A DNA stretch of 64,000 nucleotides from Paracoccus shanxieyensis (lineage in GTDB: Bacteria > Pseudomonadota > Alphaproteobacteria > Rhodobacterales > Rhodobacteraceae). This document shows positions 19,784-27,695 of the stretch, one piece after another. The notes under the pieces are model-generated. The model was not told where the DNA came from and ran no database searches. It saw nothing but the letters and a program-made list of their open reading frames with translations. Every line of letters starts with the position of its first letter. Position 1 is the stretch's first letter. The DNA lies in NCBI RefSeq assembly GCF_009711265.1, contig NZ_WMII01000005.1, positions 1 to 64,000 of the forward strand. Direction: 5' to 3'. The translations under genes and the position numbers were made by a program.

Positions 19784-20737
19784 TCATTCGGCCCATTCGG
19801 GGTCGCCGGTAAAGACGACGGTCAGCCAGCGGTCGGGGCCTTCGCCGCCAATCGCATCGCCGATCTCGTCGCGCAGCGCGTCCCATTCGTCAATGCGGCG
19901 GGCGGGCGCATCGGCGGGCACGATGAAGAACAGCTCGATTTCCTTCGAGCGGCCCACGCGCGCCACATAGGCGCGGTGCGACACAAGACCGTGCTTTTTC
20001 ACGAAAGCCTGCGCCACCACATCCACATGCGCCTTCAGATCGGCAGGCGTGACCAGAAAGATATCGGCCAGCGCCTGCCGGACGGTCGAAACCGGCAGCG
20101 GGATGATCAGCAGACACACCACGGCAAGGACAGCCGGATCGATATAGGGCGAGATCCATTGCCATGTCGTCCCCTGCACCCCAAAGCCGATACAGAAGGC
20201 GATCAGCAGCGCCGCCGTGATGCCCGCCGACATCACCCAGCTTTTCACGTCCAGCCGGATGAATTCCGAACCCAGCTTGCGGTTGGCGCGGGCCTCGACG
20301 ATGGCAGTCGTGGTGCAGGCGATCAGCGTGAAAACCGCATAGATGATCGCCCAGCCGAATTCCAGGTCGCGGCCGCCTTCCAGCAGGCTGCTGACCGCAT
20401 TGACCAGCGCATAGACCGCAACGCCGATCAACAGCGTGCCGTTCAGCCCCAGCACCATCGGCTCAAGATGCCAGAACCCCATGGAAAACCGCTCGCGCAG
20501 CTTGCGCGACAGCCCCTTGGCCAGGGTGAACGAGGTGATCAGGTTGACGACGACCAGCGACAACAGGCTCATGCTGGCATCGACAAGCGAATAGACCCCA
20601 TCGAAGGTGATCGAGAACGACCCGGAAATCAGGCCGAAGCCGATCCCCAGCGATGACATGACCAACGTCACCGCAATCGAGATGCGAAGGATGCCGCGTT
20701 CGTCGCCCGGATCAAAGAATTTCGCTTTACCATTCAT
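19784..20737 (-). CDS. Cation diffusion facilitator (CDF) family metal transporter
   Basis: An inner-membrane divalent-cation/proton antiporter of 317 residues with about six membrane helices and a C-terminal cytoplasmic domain (from about 215). The acidic transport-site residues of the family are seen in [17 protein letters not shown] (helix 2) and in the helix around [17 protein letters not shown] (helix 5). The start at [15 protein letters not shown] is preferred over upstream codons. It is divergent from the COG0523 GTPase, with Zur-like palindromes between them, which suggests zinc is the relevant metal. Specificity cannot be read from sequence. Confidence 0.82.
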   Translation of the reverse strand: MNGKAKFFDPGDERGILRISIAVTLVMSSLGIGFGLISGSFSITFDGVYSLVDASMSLLSLVVVNLITSFTLAKGLSRKLRERFSMGFWHLEPMVLGLNGTLLIGVAVYALVNAVSSLLEGGRDLEFGWAIIYAVFTLIACTTTAIVEARANRKLGSEFIRLDVKSWVMSAGITAALLIAFCIGFGVQGTTWQWISPYIDPAVLAVVCLLIIPLPVSTVRQALADIFLVTPADLKAHVDVVAQAFVKKHGLVSHRAYVARVGRSKEIELFFIVPADAPARRIDEWDALRDEIGDAIGGEGPDRWLTVVFTGDPEWAE

Positions 20738-20835
20738 GTGCTTACTGTCCAAACCGCGTCCGTCGTCTTTCCAGACCCTTTGCCCGCGGCATTCAGCCAT
20801 CCGCGCCGGAGCAAATCAACCCGCTGCAGAAAAAC

Positions 20836-20848
20836 GTAATAATATAAC
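20836..20848. promoter_or_regulatory. Zur-like palindrome A between the CDF and COG0523 genes
   Basis: GTAATAATATAAC resembles the Fur-superfamily Zur core (GTTATNNTATAAC type) and is nearly self-complementary. It lies about 100 bases upstream of the CDF start and 80 upstream of the COG0523 start. Confidence 0.45.
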
Positions 20849-20897
20849 AAAATTCTGTCTGCTGGCCCTTGTGGCTGGGTGGCCGCGCAGCTTAGTA

Positions 20898-20916
20898 AAT
20901 GTAATATTATCACATT
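20898..20916 (+). promoter_or_regulatory. Zur-like palindrome B directly upstream of the COG0523 gene
   Basis: AATGTAATATTATCACATT is a 19-base near-perfect palindrome (outer AATGT/ACATT) ending 11 bases before the ATG at 20928. Its form matches alphaproteobacterial Zur boxes, and its position would block transcription or ribosome access when zinc is plentiful. Confidence 0.65.
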
Positions 20917-20927
20917 GCGAGGACGCC

Positions 20928-22151
20928 ATGCCCGTCAGCCAGCTCTCGACCGACACCCGCCTTCCCGTTACTGTCCTGTCCGGCTTTCTGGGCGCGGGCA
21001 AGACGACGCTGCTGAACCACATCCTGAACAATCGCGACGGCCGCCGCGTCGCCGTGATCGTCAATGACATGTCCGAGGTGAATATCGACGCCGATCTGGT
21101 GCGCGACGGCGCCCAATTGTCGCGATCCGAGGAAAAGCTGGTCGAGATGACCAATGGCTGCATCTGCTGCACGCTGCGCGGCGATCTGCTGGACGAGGTG
21201 CGCAAGCTGGCAGCCGAGGGCCGCTTCGATTACCTGCTGATCGAATCCACCGGCATCGCCGAGCCGCTGCCGGTCGCCGCCACCTTCGATTTCCGCGACG
21301 AGGATGGCTGCAGCCTGTCCGATGTGTCGCGGCTGGACACGATGGTCACGGTGGTCGATGCCATCAACCTGACCAAGGATTTCTCCAGCCATGATTTCAT
21401 CGCCGATCGCGGTGAATCGCTGGGCGAGGAGGATGAGCGCACTCTGGTCGACCTGCTGACCGATCAGATGGAGTTTGCCGATGTCATCGTGCTGAACAAG
21501 GTGACCGAGGCCGGCCCCGAACGTCTGGATCAGGCCCGCAAGATCGTGCGCGCCCTGAACCCGGATGCCCGCCTGATCGAAACGGATTTCAGCCGCGTCG
21601 ATGCCGATGAGATCTTCGACACGGGCCTGTTCGATTTCGACCGCGCCCATATGCATCCCATGTGGGCCAAAGAGCTGTATGGCTTTGAAAACCACACCCC
21701 CGAGACCGAGGAATACGGCATCTCGTCTTTCGTCTATCGTGCGCGCCGACCCTTTCACCCGAAAAAGATCCACGCCGTGCTGAATGGCGATCTGCCCGGC
21801 GTCATCCGCGCCAAGGGTCATCTGTGGATCGCCAGCCGCCCGAACTGGGCGGTTGAATTCAGCCTTGCCGGGGCGATTTCGTCCGTGAAGCCGCTGGGGG
21901 GCTGGTGGGCCTCGGTCCCGCAGGATCGCTGGCCCAGCCACCCCGAGGCGCTGGCAGAAATGGAAAAGAACTGGGTCGAGCCATGGGGCGACCGCCGGCA
22001 GGAGCTGGTCTTTATCGGTTCAGGCATGGACCGCGCCGCGATCACCGCCGCCCTGGACGCCGCGCTGGTCGAGGCTGTGGACTTCACGCCTCAGGCATGG
22101 ACGAAACTGCCCGACCCGTTCCCGCAATGGGGCCAGCGCAACGTCGCCTGA
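20928..22151 (+). CDS. COG0523 (CobW/ZigA-type) GTP-binding metallochaperone
   Basis: A G3E-family GTPase of 407 residues. It shows Walker [11 protein letters not shown] (about 18-27), the metal-binding GCICC motif (about 77-81) followed by TLRGDLL, Walker B region [14 protein letters not shown] and the guanine-specificity NKV in [10 protein letters not shown]. Zur-regulated members of this family deliver or ration zinc during starvation. The Zur-like palindrome immediately upstream and the downstream zinc-enzyme paralogues support that reading over a cobalamin or nitrile hydratase role. The start at [13 protein letters not shown] follows GAGGA. Confidence 0.88.
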   Translation: MPVSQLSTDTRLPVTVLSGFLGAGKTTLLNHILNNRDGRRVAVIVNDMSEVNIDADLVRDGAQLSRSEEKLVEMTNGCICCTLRGDLLDEVRKLAAEGRFDYLLIESTGIAEPLPVAATFDFRDEDGCSLSDVSRLDTMVTVVDAINLTKDFSSHDFIADRGESLGEEDERTLVDLLTDQMEFADVIVLNKVTEAGPERLDQARKIVRALNPDARLIETDFSRVDADEIFDTGLFDFDRAHMHPMWAKELYGFENHTPETEEYGISSFVYRARRPFHPKKIHAVLNGDLPGVIRAKGHLWIASRPNWAVEFSLAGAISSVKPLGGWWASVPQDRWPSHPEALAEMEKNWVEPWGDRRQELVFIGSGMDRAAITAALDAALVEAVDFTPQAWTKLPDPFPQWGQRNVA

Positions 22152-22274
22152 GGCGGGGCAGGACAGGTGGCCAGGGTGGTTGCAGGTTGGTCCTTAAGCG
22201 GTCCGGGCCCGGTGCTTGTGCCGTGATCGGGTCGGCTTCAATCGCAATATCCCAGTCCAACCACAGGGGAAAAC

Positions 22275-22460
22275 ATGCCCATTTCCGCTGCGCCAAAGGC
22301 CGGGCGGCCAAGCGCGGATGCCGCGGCCCGAATCTGTGCCGAACGCGGGGTCAATTTCACGCCCCTGCGCCGGGTCGTGCTTGATCAGGCCGCGATCCGC
22401 CGCCAGTTCGACGCCTTGTCGTCGGGCCAGCAGCCGTTTCTGGCCGTGCTGCGGGTCTAG
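22275..22460 (+). pseudogene. Truncated Fur-family (Zur-like) regulator fragment
   Basis: A 61-codon frame. Residues about 15-35 (ADAAARICAERGVNFTPLRR) match the first helix and the (T)PxRR turn at the start of Fur/Zur DNA-binding domains. The sequence then leaves the family and stops. The recognition helix, the dimerisation domain and all metal ligands are absent, so it cannot be a working repressor. It lies about 120 bases after the COG0523 gene. It is either a degraded Zur gene or a short protein derived from one. Confidence 0.55.
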
Positions 22461-22487
22461 GCCCGGCCGGTCGCCGCACCCGCCTTA

Positions 22488-23084
22488 TCAGGGACTGACC
22501 GCCACCAAGGTCAGGCCAAGCTGGCCAAGCTGGGGCCAGACCGGCCGATGCGGGTCCAGCGCCAGCAGCGGGCGTCCGCGCAGCACCAGTCCGCGCGGCG
22601 TCAGCAGACCGTCCGCGCCGTCCGGGATGGCATCGGTCGGGCGGTCTAGCAGCATCCGCTGGGGCTGACCGCTGCGGATGCGGTGCAGGAAGCCCGACAT
22701 GATCGCGGCAGCCTCATCCGCGCCGGGACCGATATCCACCGCGATCCCCGCCTGACGCAGCCGCGCAAAGCCGCCGCCATTCACCCGGGGATCCGGGTCC
22801 CGCAGGCTGGCCACCACCCGCGCGACCCCAGCCGCGATGATCGCATCGGCGCAGGGTGGCGTCTGGCCATGATGGCAGCAGGGTTCCAGCGTGACATACA
22901 GCGAGGCCCCGCGGGCGGCGTTTCCGGCACGCTCCAGCGCCAAGCGTTCGGCATGGGGTCGCCCGCCGGGCTGGGTCGCGCCTGTGGCGATCAGCCGGTC
23001 GCCCGTCGCAATGACGCAACCGACCGGCGGGTTGGGCCAGACATGGCCGCGCATCGCCCGCGCAAGATCAAGCGCGTCGGCCAT
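22488..23084 (-). CDS. RibD-like cytidine-deaminase-fold protein lacking the reductase domain
   Basis: A 198-residue protein whose first 150 residues resemble the deaminase domain of RibD (riboflavin pathway). Zinc ligands are intact: His 44 in GGRPHAERLAL with catalytic Glu 46, and Cys 69 and Cys 78 in LEPCCHHGQTPPCADAI. WPNPPVGCVIA is also RibD-like. The C-terminal dehydrogenase domain of RibD (another 200 or so residues) is missing, replaced by about 50 unfamiliar residues. The start at MADALDLARAMRG lies 26 bases after hisI on the same strand. It could be a zinc-starvation paralogue or a deaminase of other specificity. Confidence 0.7.
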   Translation of the reverse strand: MADALDLARAMRGHVWPNPPVGCVIATGDRLIATGATQPGGRPHAERLALERAGNAARGASLYVTLEPCCHHGQTPPCADAIIAAGVARVVASLRDPDPRVNGGGFARLRQAGIAVDIGPGADEAAAIMSGFLHRIRSGQPQRMLLDRPTDAIPDGADGLLTPRGLVLRGRPLLALDPHRPVWPQLGQLGLTLVAVSP

Positions 23085-23110
23085 CCATATTCCGGGCCAT
23101 CCAGATCGCG

Positions 23111-23569
23111 TCACAACTGGGTCGGGTTCGGGGCATCGCCATAAACGCGGACAGGATCGAAGGCCTTTTCGCTTTCCGTGAACAGCAGCGGCGCATCGCC
23201 CACCAGCGGTACCGCCCGATAGAAACACGACCGATAGCCCACATGACAACTGGCCCCGCCCGCGATCCGCACCCGCAGCCAGACCGCGTCCTGATCGTCG
23301 TCGATGCGCATTTCCACGGTGGTCTGCACCAGCCCGCTGGTTGCGCCCTTGTGCCACAGGCACTGACGCGCGCGGCTGTAGTAATGCGCCTGACCCGTCT
23401 GGATGGACCGCTGCAACGCCTCGGCATTCATCACGCCCATCATCAGCACCTCGCCGCTGCCGGCATCGGTCGTCACCACCGAAATCAGCCCTGATGCGTC
23501 AAATCTCGGAGCAAGATCATGGCCTTCCTCGACCTGCTCAACCGAAAGTCTGGGTTTGAAGTTTTGCAT
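23111..23569 (-). CDS. hisI: Phosphoribosyl-AMP cyclohydrolase paralogue (HisI-like)
   Basis: A 152-residue HisI-type enzyme. HisI opens the adenine ring of PR-AMP in histidine synthesis and uses one zinc per site held by three cysteines across the dimer. Here SRARQCLWHKGATSGLVQ and CHVGYRSCFYR carry two of the three (Cys 108, Cys 115). The third, normally the Cys of a DCDxD motif, is Asp 91 (IDDDQDA). It is not in a his operon but in a zinc-linked neighbourhood with a Zur-like palindrome about 30 bases upstream. It is probably the starvation-time copy, though it could be the only one. Confidence 0.82.
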   Translation of the reverse strand: MQNFKPRLSVEQVEEGHDLAPRFDASGLISVVTTDAGSGEVLMMGVMNAEALQRSIQTGQAHYYSRARQCLWHKGATSGLVQTTVEMRIDDDQDAVWLRVRIAGGASCHVGYRSCFYRAVPLVGDAPLLFTESEKAFDPVRVYGDAPNPTQL

Positions 23570-23600
23570 TGCGGGCCTTTGCGATTCTCATTAGCGATAT

Positions 23601-23613
23601 GTAATAACCTTAC
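23601..23613. promoter_or_regulatory. Zur-like palindrome C between hisI and the divergent alcohol dehydrogenase gene
   Basis: GTAATAACCTTAC has inverted outer GTAA/TTAC arms and sits 32 bases from the hisI start and 53 from the adh start, between divergent genes. It is weaker than palindromes A and B, and the similarity was judged by eye. Confidence 0.4.
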
Positions 23614-23665
23614 GTCAATTTGGACGCCATGCCCGAAGACATGGCGCTGACCAACGGAGACCGCC

Positions 23666-24829
23666 ATGAAAACCCGTGCCGCCATCGCCTGGGAACCGAA
23701 CCGCCCGCTGGAGATCGAAGAGATCGATCTGGATGGCCCGAAAGCCGGCGAGGTTCTGGTCCGCATCGTGACGACCAGCCTGTGCCATACCGACATGTTC
23801 ACCCTGTCGGGCGCGGATCCCGAAGGGCTGTTTCCTGCCGTGCTGGGTCATGAGGCCGTGGGCATCGTCGAGGAACTAGGCGCAGGCGTCACCTCGGTCA
23901 GGCCCGGCGATCACGTCATCCCGCTTTATACGCCCGAGGATCCGAACTGCCCCTATATCAGATCGGGCAAGACCAACCTGTGCCAGACGATCCGCAAGAC
24001 GCAGGGGCAGGGGGTGATGCCGGATGGCACCTCGCGCTTTTCCTACAAGGGCAGGATGATCCATCACTATATGGGCACCAGCACCTTCAGCGAATATACC
24101 GTGCTGCCGGAAATCGCCGTGGCCAAGATCTCGAAACAGGCGCCCTTGGCCAAGGCCAGCGTGATGGGCTGTGCGGTGCCCACCGGCATGGGCGCGGTGC
24201 GCAATACGGCCAAGGTGCAGCCGGGTTCGACCGTGGCGGTCTTTGGTCTGGGCGCGGTCGGGATGGCGGTGATTCAGGGCGCCCGGATGATCGGGGCCAG
24301 CCGCATCATCGGCATCGACACCAACCCGTCCAAGTTCCTGCTGGCGAAAAGCCTTGGCGCGCATGACTGCATCAACCCCAAGGACTTTGCCGACCCCATC
24401 CATCAGGTCATCATCGACATGACCGATGGCGGTGTCGATTACAGCTTTGAATGTATCGGCAATGTCAGCGTCATGCGTTCAGCCCTTGAATGCTGCCACA
24501 AGGGCTGGGGCGAATGCACGGTGATCGGTGTGGCCGGTGCGGGCGAAGAGATCTCGACCCGGCCGTTCCAGCTGGTGACGGGGCGGGTCTGGCGCGGCTC
24601 GGCCTTTGGCGGCGTGCTGGGGCGGTCGCAACTGCCGGGGATGGTGGACGAATGGCTGCGCGGCGATTTCAGCGTCGATCCCTATATCACCCACAATATG
24701 GCGCATGAGCAGATCAACACGGCGTTCGATCTGCTTCACGCCGGGGAATCCATCCGCTCGGTCATCCATTTCCGGCCGCAGGACACCATGTTCGTGAATT
24801 CGTTGCCGGGAAAGATCATCACGGCATGA
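23666..24829 (+). CDS. Zinc-type class III alcohol dehydrogenase-like protein with a reduced structural-zinc site
   Basis: A 387-residue medium-chain dehydrogenase very close to S-(hydroxymethyl)glutathione dehydrogenase (FrmA): [30 protein letters not shown] (NAD fold) and [20 protein letters not shown]. Catalytic zinc ligands Cys 40, His 62 and Cys 169 are present. The structural-zinc lobe, normally C-x2-C-x2-C-x7-C, reads [16 protein letters not shown]: the first and third Cys are Asp 92 and Ile 98, so that zinc is probably not bound. The start has GGAG seven bases upstream. It overlaps the DUF1826 gene by four bases and is divergent from hisI. Confidence 0.88.
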   Translation: MKTRAAIAWEPNRPLEIEEIDLDGPKAGEVLVRIVTTSLCHTDMFTLSGADPEGLFPAVLGHEAVGIVEELGAGVTSVRPGDHVIPLYTPEDPNCPYIRSGKTNLCQTIRKTQGQGVMPDGTSRFSYKGRMIHHYMGTSTFSEYTVLPEIAVAKISKQAPLAKASVMGCAVPTGMGAVRNTAKVQPGSTVAVFGLGAVGMAVIQGARMIGASRIIGIDTNPSKFLLAKSLGAHDCINPKDFADPIHQVIIDMTDGGVDYSFECIGNVSVMRSALECCHKGWGECTVIGVAGAGEEISTRPFQLVTGRVWRGSAFGGVLGRSQLPGMVDEWLRGDFSVDPYITHNMAHEQINTAFDLLHAGESIRSVIHFRPQDTMFVNSLPGKIITA

Positions 24830-25452
24830 ACGTCATCGCCTTCCCCCCGCGTGGCGACGCCCGCGCGGTCCTGCACAGCCATGATCCAGAGATTTTGCGG
24901 ACCATCAGATCGCCGGGGATCGCGGCCGCCATCTGGGAACGCAAGCCGCTGCCGGGTTTTCTGGACTGGATCGGCGCGCTGCCCGCCAGAAACCTGCCAC
25001 GGCTGCGAACGCTGGTCCCGGTCGGCGCGGTCGAGCCCTGCGTGCAGGCCGCCTGCGATCTGGCGGGCATTGCGGACGGCGCGTTCCGTGACCTGCTGGC
25101 CAGCGATCTGGCCGCGCTGAGCCTTATCATGGCCGAGGTCATGGCCTCGCCCATGCTTCACCTGCGTCTTCAGGTCATCACCACGAATTCCTGCCGCAGA
25201 TTTCATATCGACAATATGACGGCGCGGATGCTGTGCACCTATCGCGGGCGTGGCACGCAACTGGCACAGGTGGGACACGAGAGCCGGCCGCAGCAGATCT
25301 CGACCGGCAGCGTCACGCTGCTGCGCGGGGCGCGCTGGCCGCAGGAAAGCACGCGATTGCTGCATCGCTCGCCACCGATCGAGGGCACGGGCGAAACCCG
25401 CCTGCTGGCGGTGATCGACCCGGCCAGCGATTATCGCGGTGATGGGGGCTGA
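24826..25452 (+). CDS. DUF1826 domain protein
   Basis: A 208-residue protein of the DUF1826 family, which is uncharacterised but from memory is often found beside or fused to COG0523 zinc GTPases. Seen here: an N-terminal segment [17 protein letters not shown], then [20 protein letters not shown], whose HxD arrangement could bind metal, and [10 protein letters not shown] near the end. It is translationally coupled to the alcohol dehydrogenase through an ATGA overlap, so the two proteins are made together. No signal peptide or membrane span was seen. Confidence 0.78.
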   Translation: MNVIAFPPRGDARAVLHSHDPEILRTIRSPGIAAAIWERKPLPGFLDWIGALPARNLPRLRTLVPVGAVEPCVQAACDLAGIADGAFRDLLASDLAALSLIMAEVMASPMLHLRLQVITTNSCRRFHIDNMTARMLCTYRGRGTQLAQVGHESRPQQISTGSVTLLRGARWPQESTRLLHRSPPIEGTGETRLLAVIDPASDYRGDGG

Positions 25453-25612
25453 AGCGGGGGCACGGGGCTGATGTCGCAATGTCATCGACGCTTCTAGGGT
25501 CAGATCTATTTCAGGGCGACGCCCTGCAAGACGCGCGTGGTCGCGCTTTTCAGCGGGTAGGATCCTCAGCTTGGCACAGCGCGCCCGCCACGACCGAACG
25601 CATGTGCCCCCC

Positions 25613-26779
25613 TCAGAACGCCTGCCGATACAGCGACAGGGCGGCGGCCTCATCGACCTCGACGGGGTTGTTTTGCAACAGCCGTGTCTGCAGCATCGCG
25701 TCGCGGGCCAGCATGGGCAGGCTGTCTGCGCCGACGCCCACATCGCGCAGCCGGCGCGGCGCGCCCGAGCGGTCCATCAGATCCTCCATGAACCCGACAA
25801 AAGCCGCCGAGCGGGCCTGCACCCCCTCATCCGAAGGCCCAAGGACCACATCCGCAAGCTGGGCATAAAGCGGCGCGGCGACGGACATGTTATGACGCAG
25901 CACCGGACCCAGCATCAGCGCGTTGGTCAGGCCATGCGGCAGGTGGAAATGCCCGCCCAGCGGATAGGCCAGCGCATGCACCGCCCCAACGGGGCTGTTG
26001 GAAAACGCCTGCCCGGCGAAATTCGCGCCGATCAGCATGCCCTCGCGCGCGGCGCGGTCCTGGCCGTTCTGGCAGGCCGGGACCAGATGGCGCGCCAAAA
26101 GCCGCAGCGCCTCACGCGCGAAGATGTCCGACAGCAGGTTCTTCTTGTGGCGGCTGGTATAGGCCTCAATGGCGTGGACCATGGCGTCGATGCCGGTCGC
26201 CGCCGTCTGCATCGGCGGCAAGCCCACGGTCAGTTCGGCGTCCAGCAGCACGCGGTCGGCGTAAAGCTGATGCGCGACGATGCCCATCTTGGTCGTCTCG
26301 CCGGTGGTCAGGATGGTGATGTTGGTGACCTCGGACCCGGTGCCTGCGGTGGTCGGGACCTGCACCAGCGGCAGGCGCTGGCCGGTGACCTTGCCGATGC
26401 CGTAAAGCTGGGCCAGAGGCTGTTCGCTGACCAGCATCACCGCGACCAGCTTGGCAATATCCATCGAAGAGCCGCCGCCCAGCCCCATGACGATCTGGGC
26501 CCCCGCCGCACGGCCCTGCGCGACACAGGCGGTCAGCACCGCCTCGGGCGGATCGGCCACCACATCGTCAAAGACCGAGACCGTGAAGCCATGCCCCGCC
26601 AGCGAAGCTTTCGCCGCATCCAGAACCCCGGCATCGTTCAGGAACTTGTCCGTCACGATCAGGACATTGCGCGCGGCAAACCAGCCGCCCAGCAGCTCGC
26701 CCATCCGCGCGGCCCCGGCCCATTCCACCAGCGTCGAGCCGGGCGTGTCGAAAGAAAATCCGGGGGTCGGGTCGGTCAT
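25613..26779 (-). CDS. Iron-containing (group III) alcohol dehydrogenase
   Basis: A 388-residue Fe-type alcohol dehydrogenase. NAD-binding GLGGGSSMDIAKLVAV and the substrate/metal region VHAIEAYTSRHKKNLLSD and VHALAYPLGGHFHLPHGLTNA are visible, the latter with the His cluster that binds iron. These enzymes oxidise or reduce short alcohols, lactaldehyde or related compounds, and the substrate here is unknown. The start at MTDPTPGFSFDTPG is chosen over an in-frame extension of 43 codons that has no coding character. It is convergent with the adh-DUF1826 pair across a 160-base gap. Confidence 0.88.
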   Translation of the reverse strand: MTDPTPGFSFDTPGSTLVEWAGAARMGELLGGWFAARNVLIVTDKFLNDAGVLDAAKASLAGHGFTVSVFDDVVADPPEAVLTACVAQGRAAGAQIVMGLGGGSSMDIAKLVAVMLVSEQPLAQLYGIGKVTGQRLPLVQVPTTAGTGSEVTNITILTTGETTKMGIVAHQLYADRVLLDAELTVGLPPMQTAATGIDAMVHAIEAYTSRHKKNLLSDIFAREALRLLARHLVPACQNGQDRAAREGMLIGANFAGQAFSNSPVGAVHALAYPLGGHFHLPHGLTNALMLGPVLRHNMSVAAPLYAQLADVVLGPSDEGVQARSAAFVGFMEDLMDRSGAPRRLRDVGVGADSLPMLARDAMLQTRLLQNNPVEVDEAAALSLYRQAF

Positions 26780-27059
26780 GTCATCAGCTCCGTTATCTTG
26801 GGGAAAGCCGGCGGTCGCGCCGGGGCGGGTATTCAGGCGGTTGGCGGTATGTGATGGCGCGGCCCCGCATCGCAGGGCCGCCGTCGAAAGGTGGGGATCG
26901 CGCGGCACGACAGACGCAGCGCAACAGGCGCGCGCCGGTCAAAGGCCGCAATGCAAGCTGATCTGGGTGATGCGGAAACGGGGATGCAGTCCATGGGATG
27001 CTTTCTAGGGCAATGTGGCGGCAACGCCGGACGAAAAACGAACAGCAAGCTGCGGGAAA

Positions 27060-27695
27060 TTAGTCGGGCATGTCAGGCAGGGGTCTGGTAGCGGCGGCTT
27101 CTGCCGTGATCTCGGCAATCACCTGCTCGGCCGCGACTTCGATAGGGATGCGCCCGTCCATGGCGGTCTTTTGCAGATAACGGTGGGTCTGGGACATGTC
27201 CATATTGCGCACCTTGCACAGCAGCGTCTTGGCGATATCGACCATGGACAGGGCCGACTGGCGCTGTTCGGCAGCCGCCAGCCGTTCAAGGGCTTTGCGG
27301 CGGCGTTTCCAGATATCGCGGCTGATCTTCAGGTTTGTCAGCAGGCCAAACGGTTTCACCGGCCGTTCGATCACAGCGGCAGAGCGCAGCTCAAGCACCA
27401 GTTGCAGCGTCGAGGGATCTTCATAGCCCACCAGAGCGATGATCGGCGGGCTTAGATCCGTCAGGTTGGCAATCAGCACCCGGATCGCGCTGCGCGCATC
27501 GGAATCGACCGGGATGATGGCCACATCGATGTCGTCAGGCAGCTTTTCGGGGATGGGCCATTCCAGCCGGGGCAGGCAGCCGATGCGGATCAGGTGGGTG
27601 ACAAGCCCCTCGGCCTCGCGCCCGGGGGGCAGCAGCGCCAGAACCCTGGTGCCTCTCAGATCGCTGATCCTTGGCTGGCCGCTGGGCTTAGACAT
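27060..27695 (-). CDS. amiR: AmiR-type ANTAR antiterminator
   Basis: A 211-residue protein with a receiver-like domain without conserved phosphorylation residues (from about 15 to 120), a coiled-coil segment (SRDIWKRRRKALERLAAAEQ) and a C-terminal ANTAR RNA-binding domain (ALSMVDIAKTLLCKVRNMDM through HRYLQKTAMDGRIP). In Pseudomonas, AmiR binds the amide-operon leader and lets transcription pass a terminator when AmiC releases it. Here it is the last gene of the operon, overlapping amiC by eight bases. Confidence 0.85.
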   Translation of the reverse strand: MSKPSGQPRISDLRGTRVLALLPPGREAEGLVTHLIRIGCLPRLEWPIPEKLPDDIDVAIIPVDSDARSAIRVLIANLTDLSPPIIALVGYEDPSTLQLVLELRSAAVIERPVKPFGLLTNLKISRDIWKRRRKALERLAAAEQRQSALSMVDIAKTLLCKVRNMDMSQTHRYLQKTAMDGRIPIEVAAEQVIAEITAEAAATRPLPDMPD

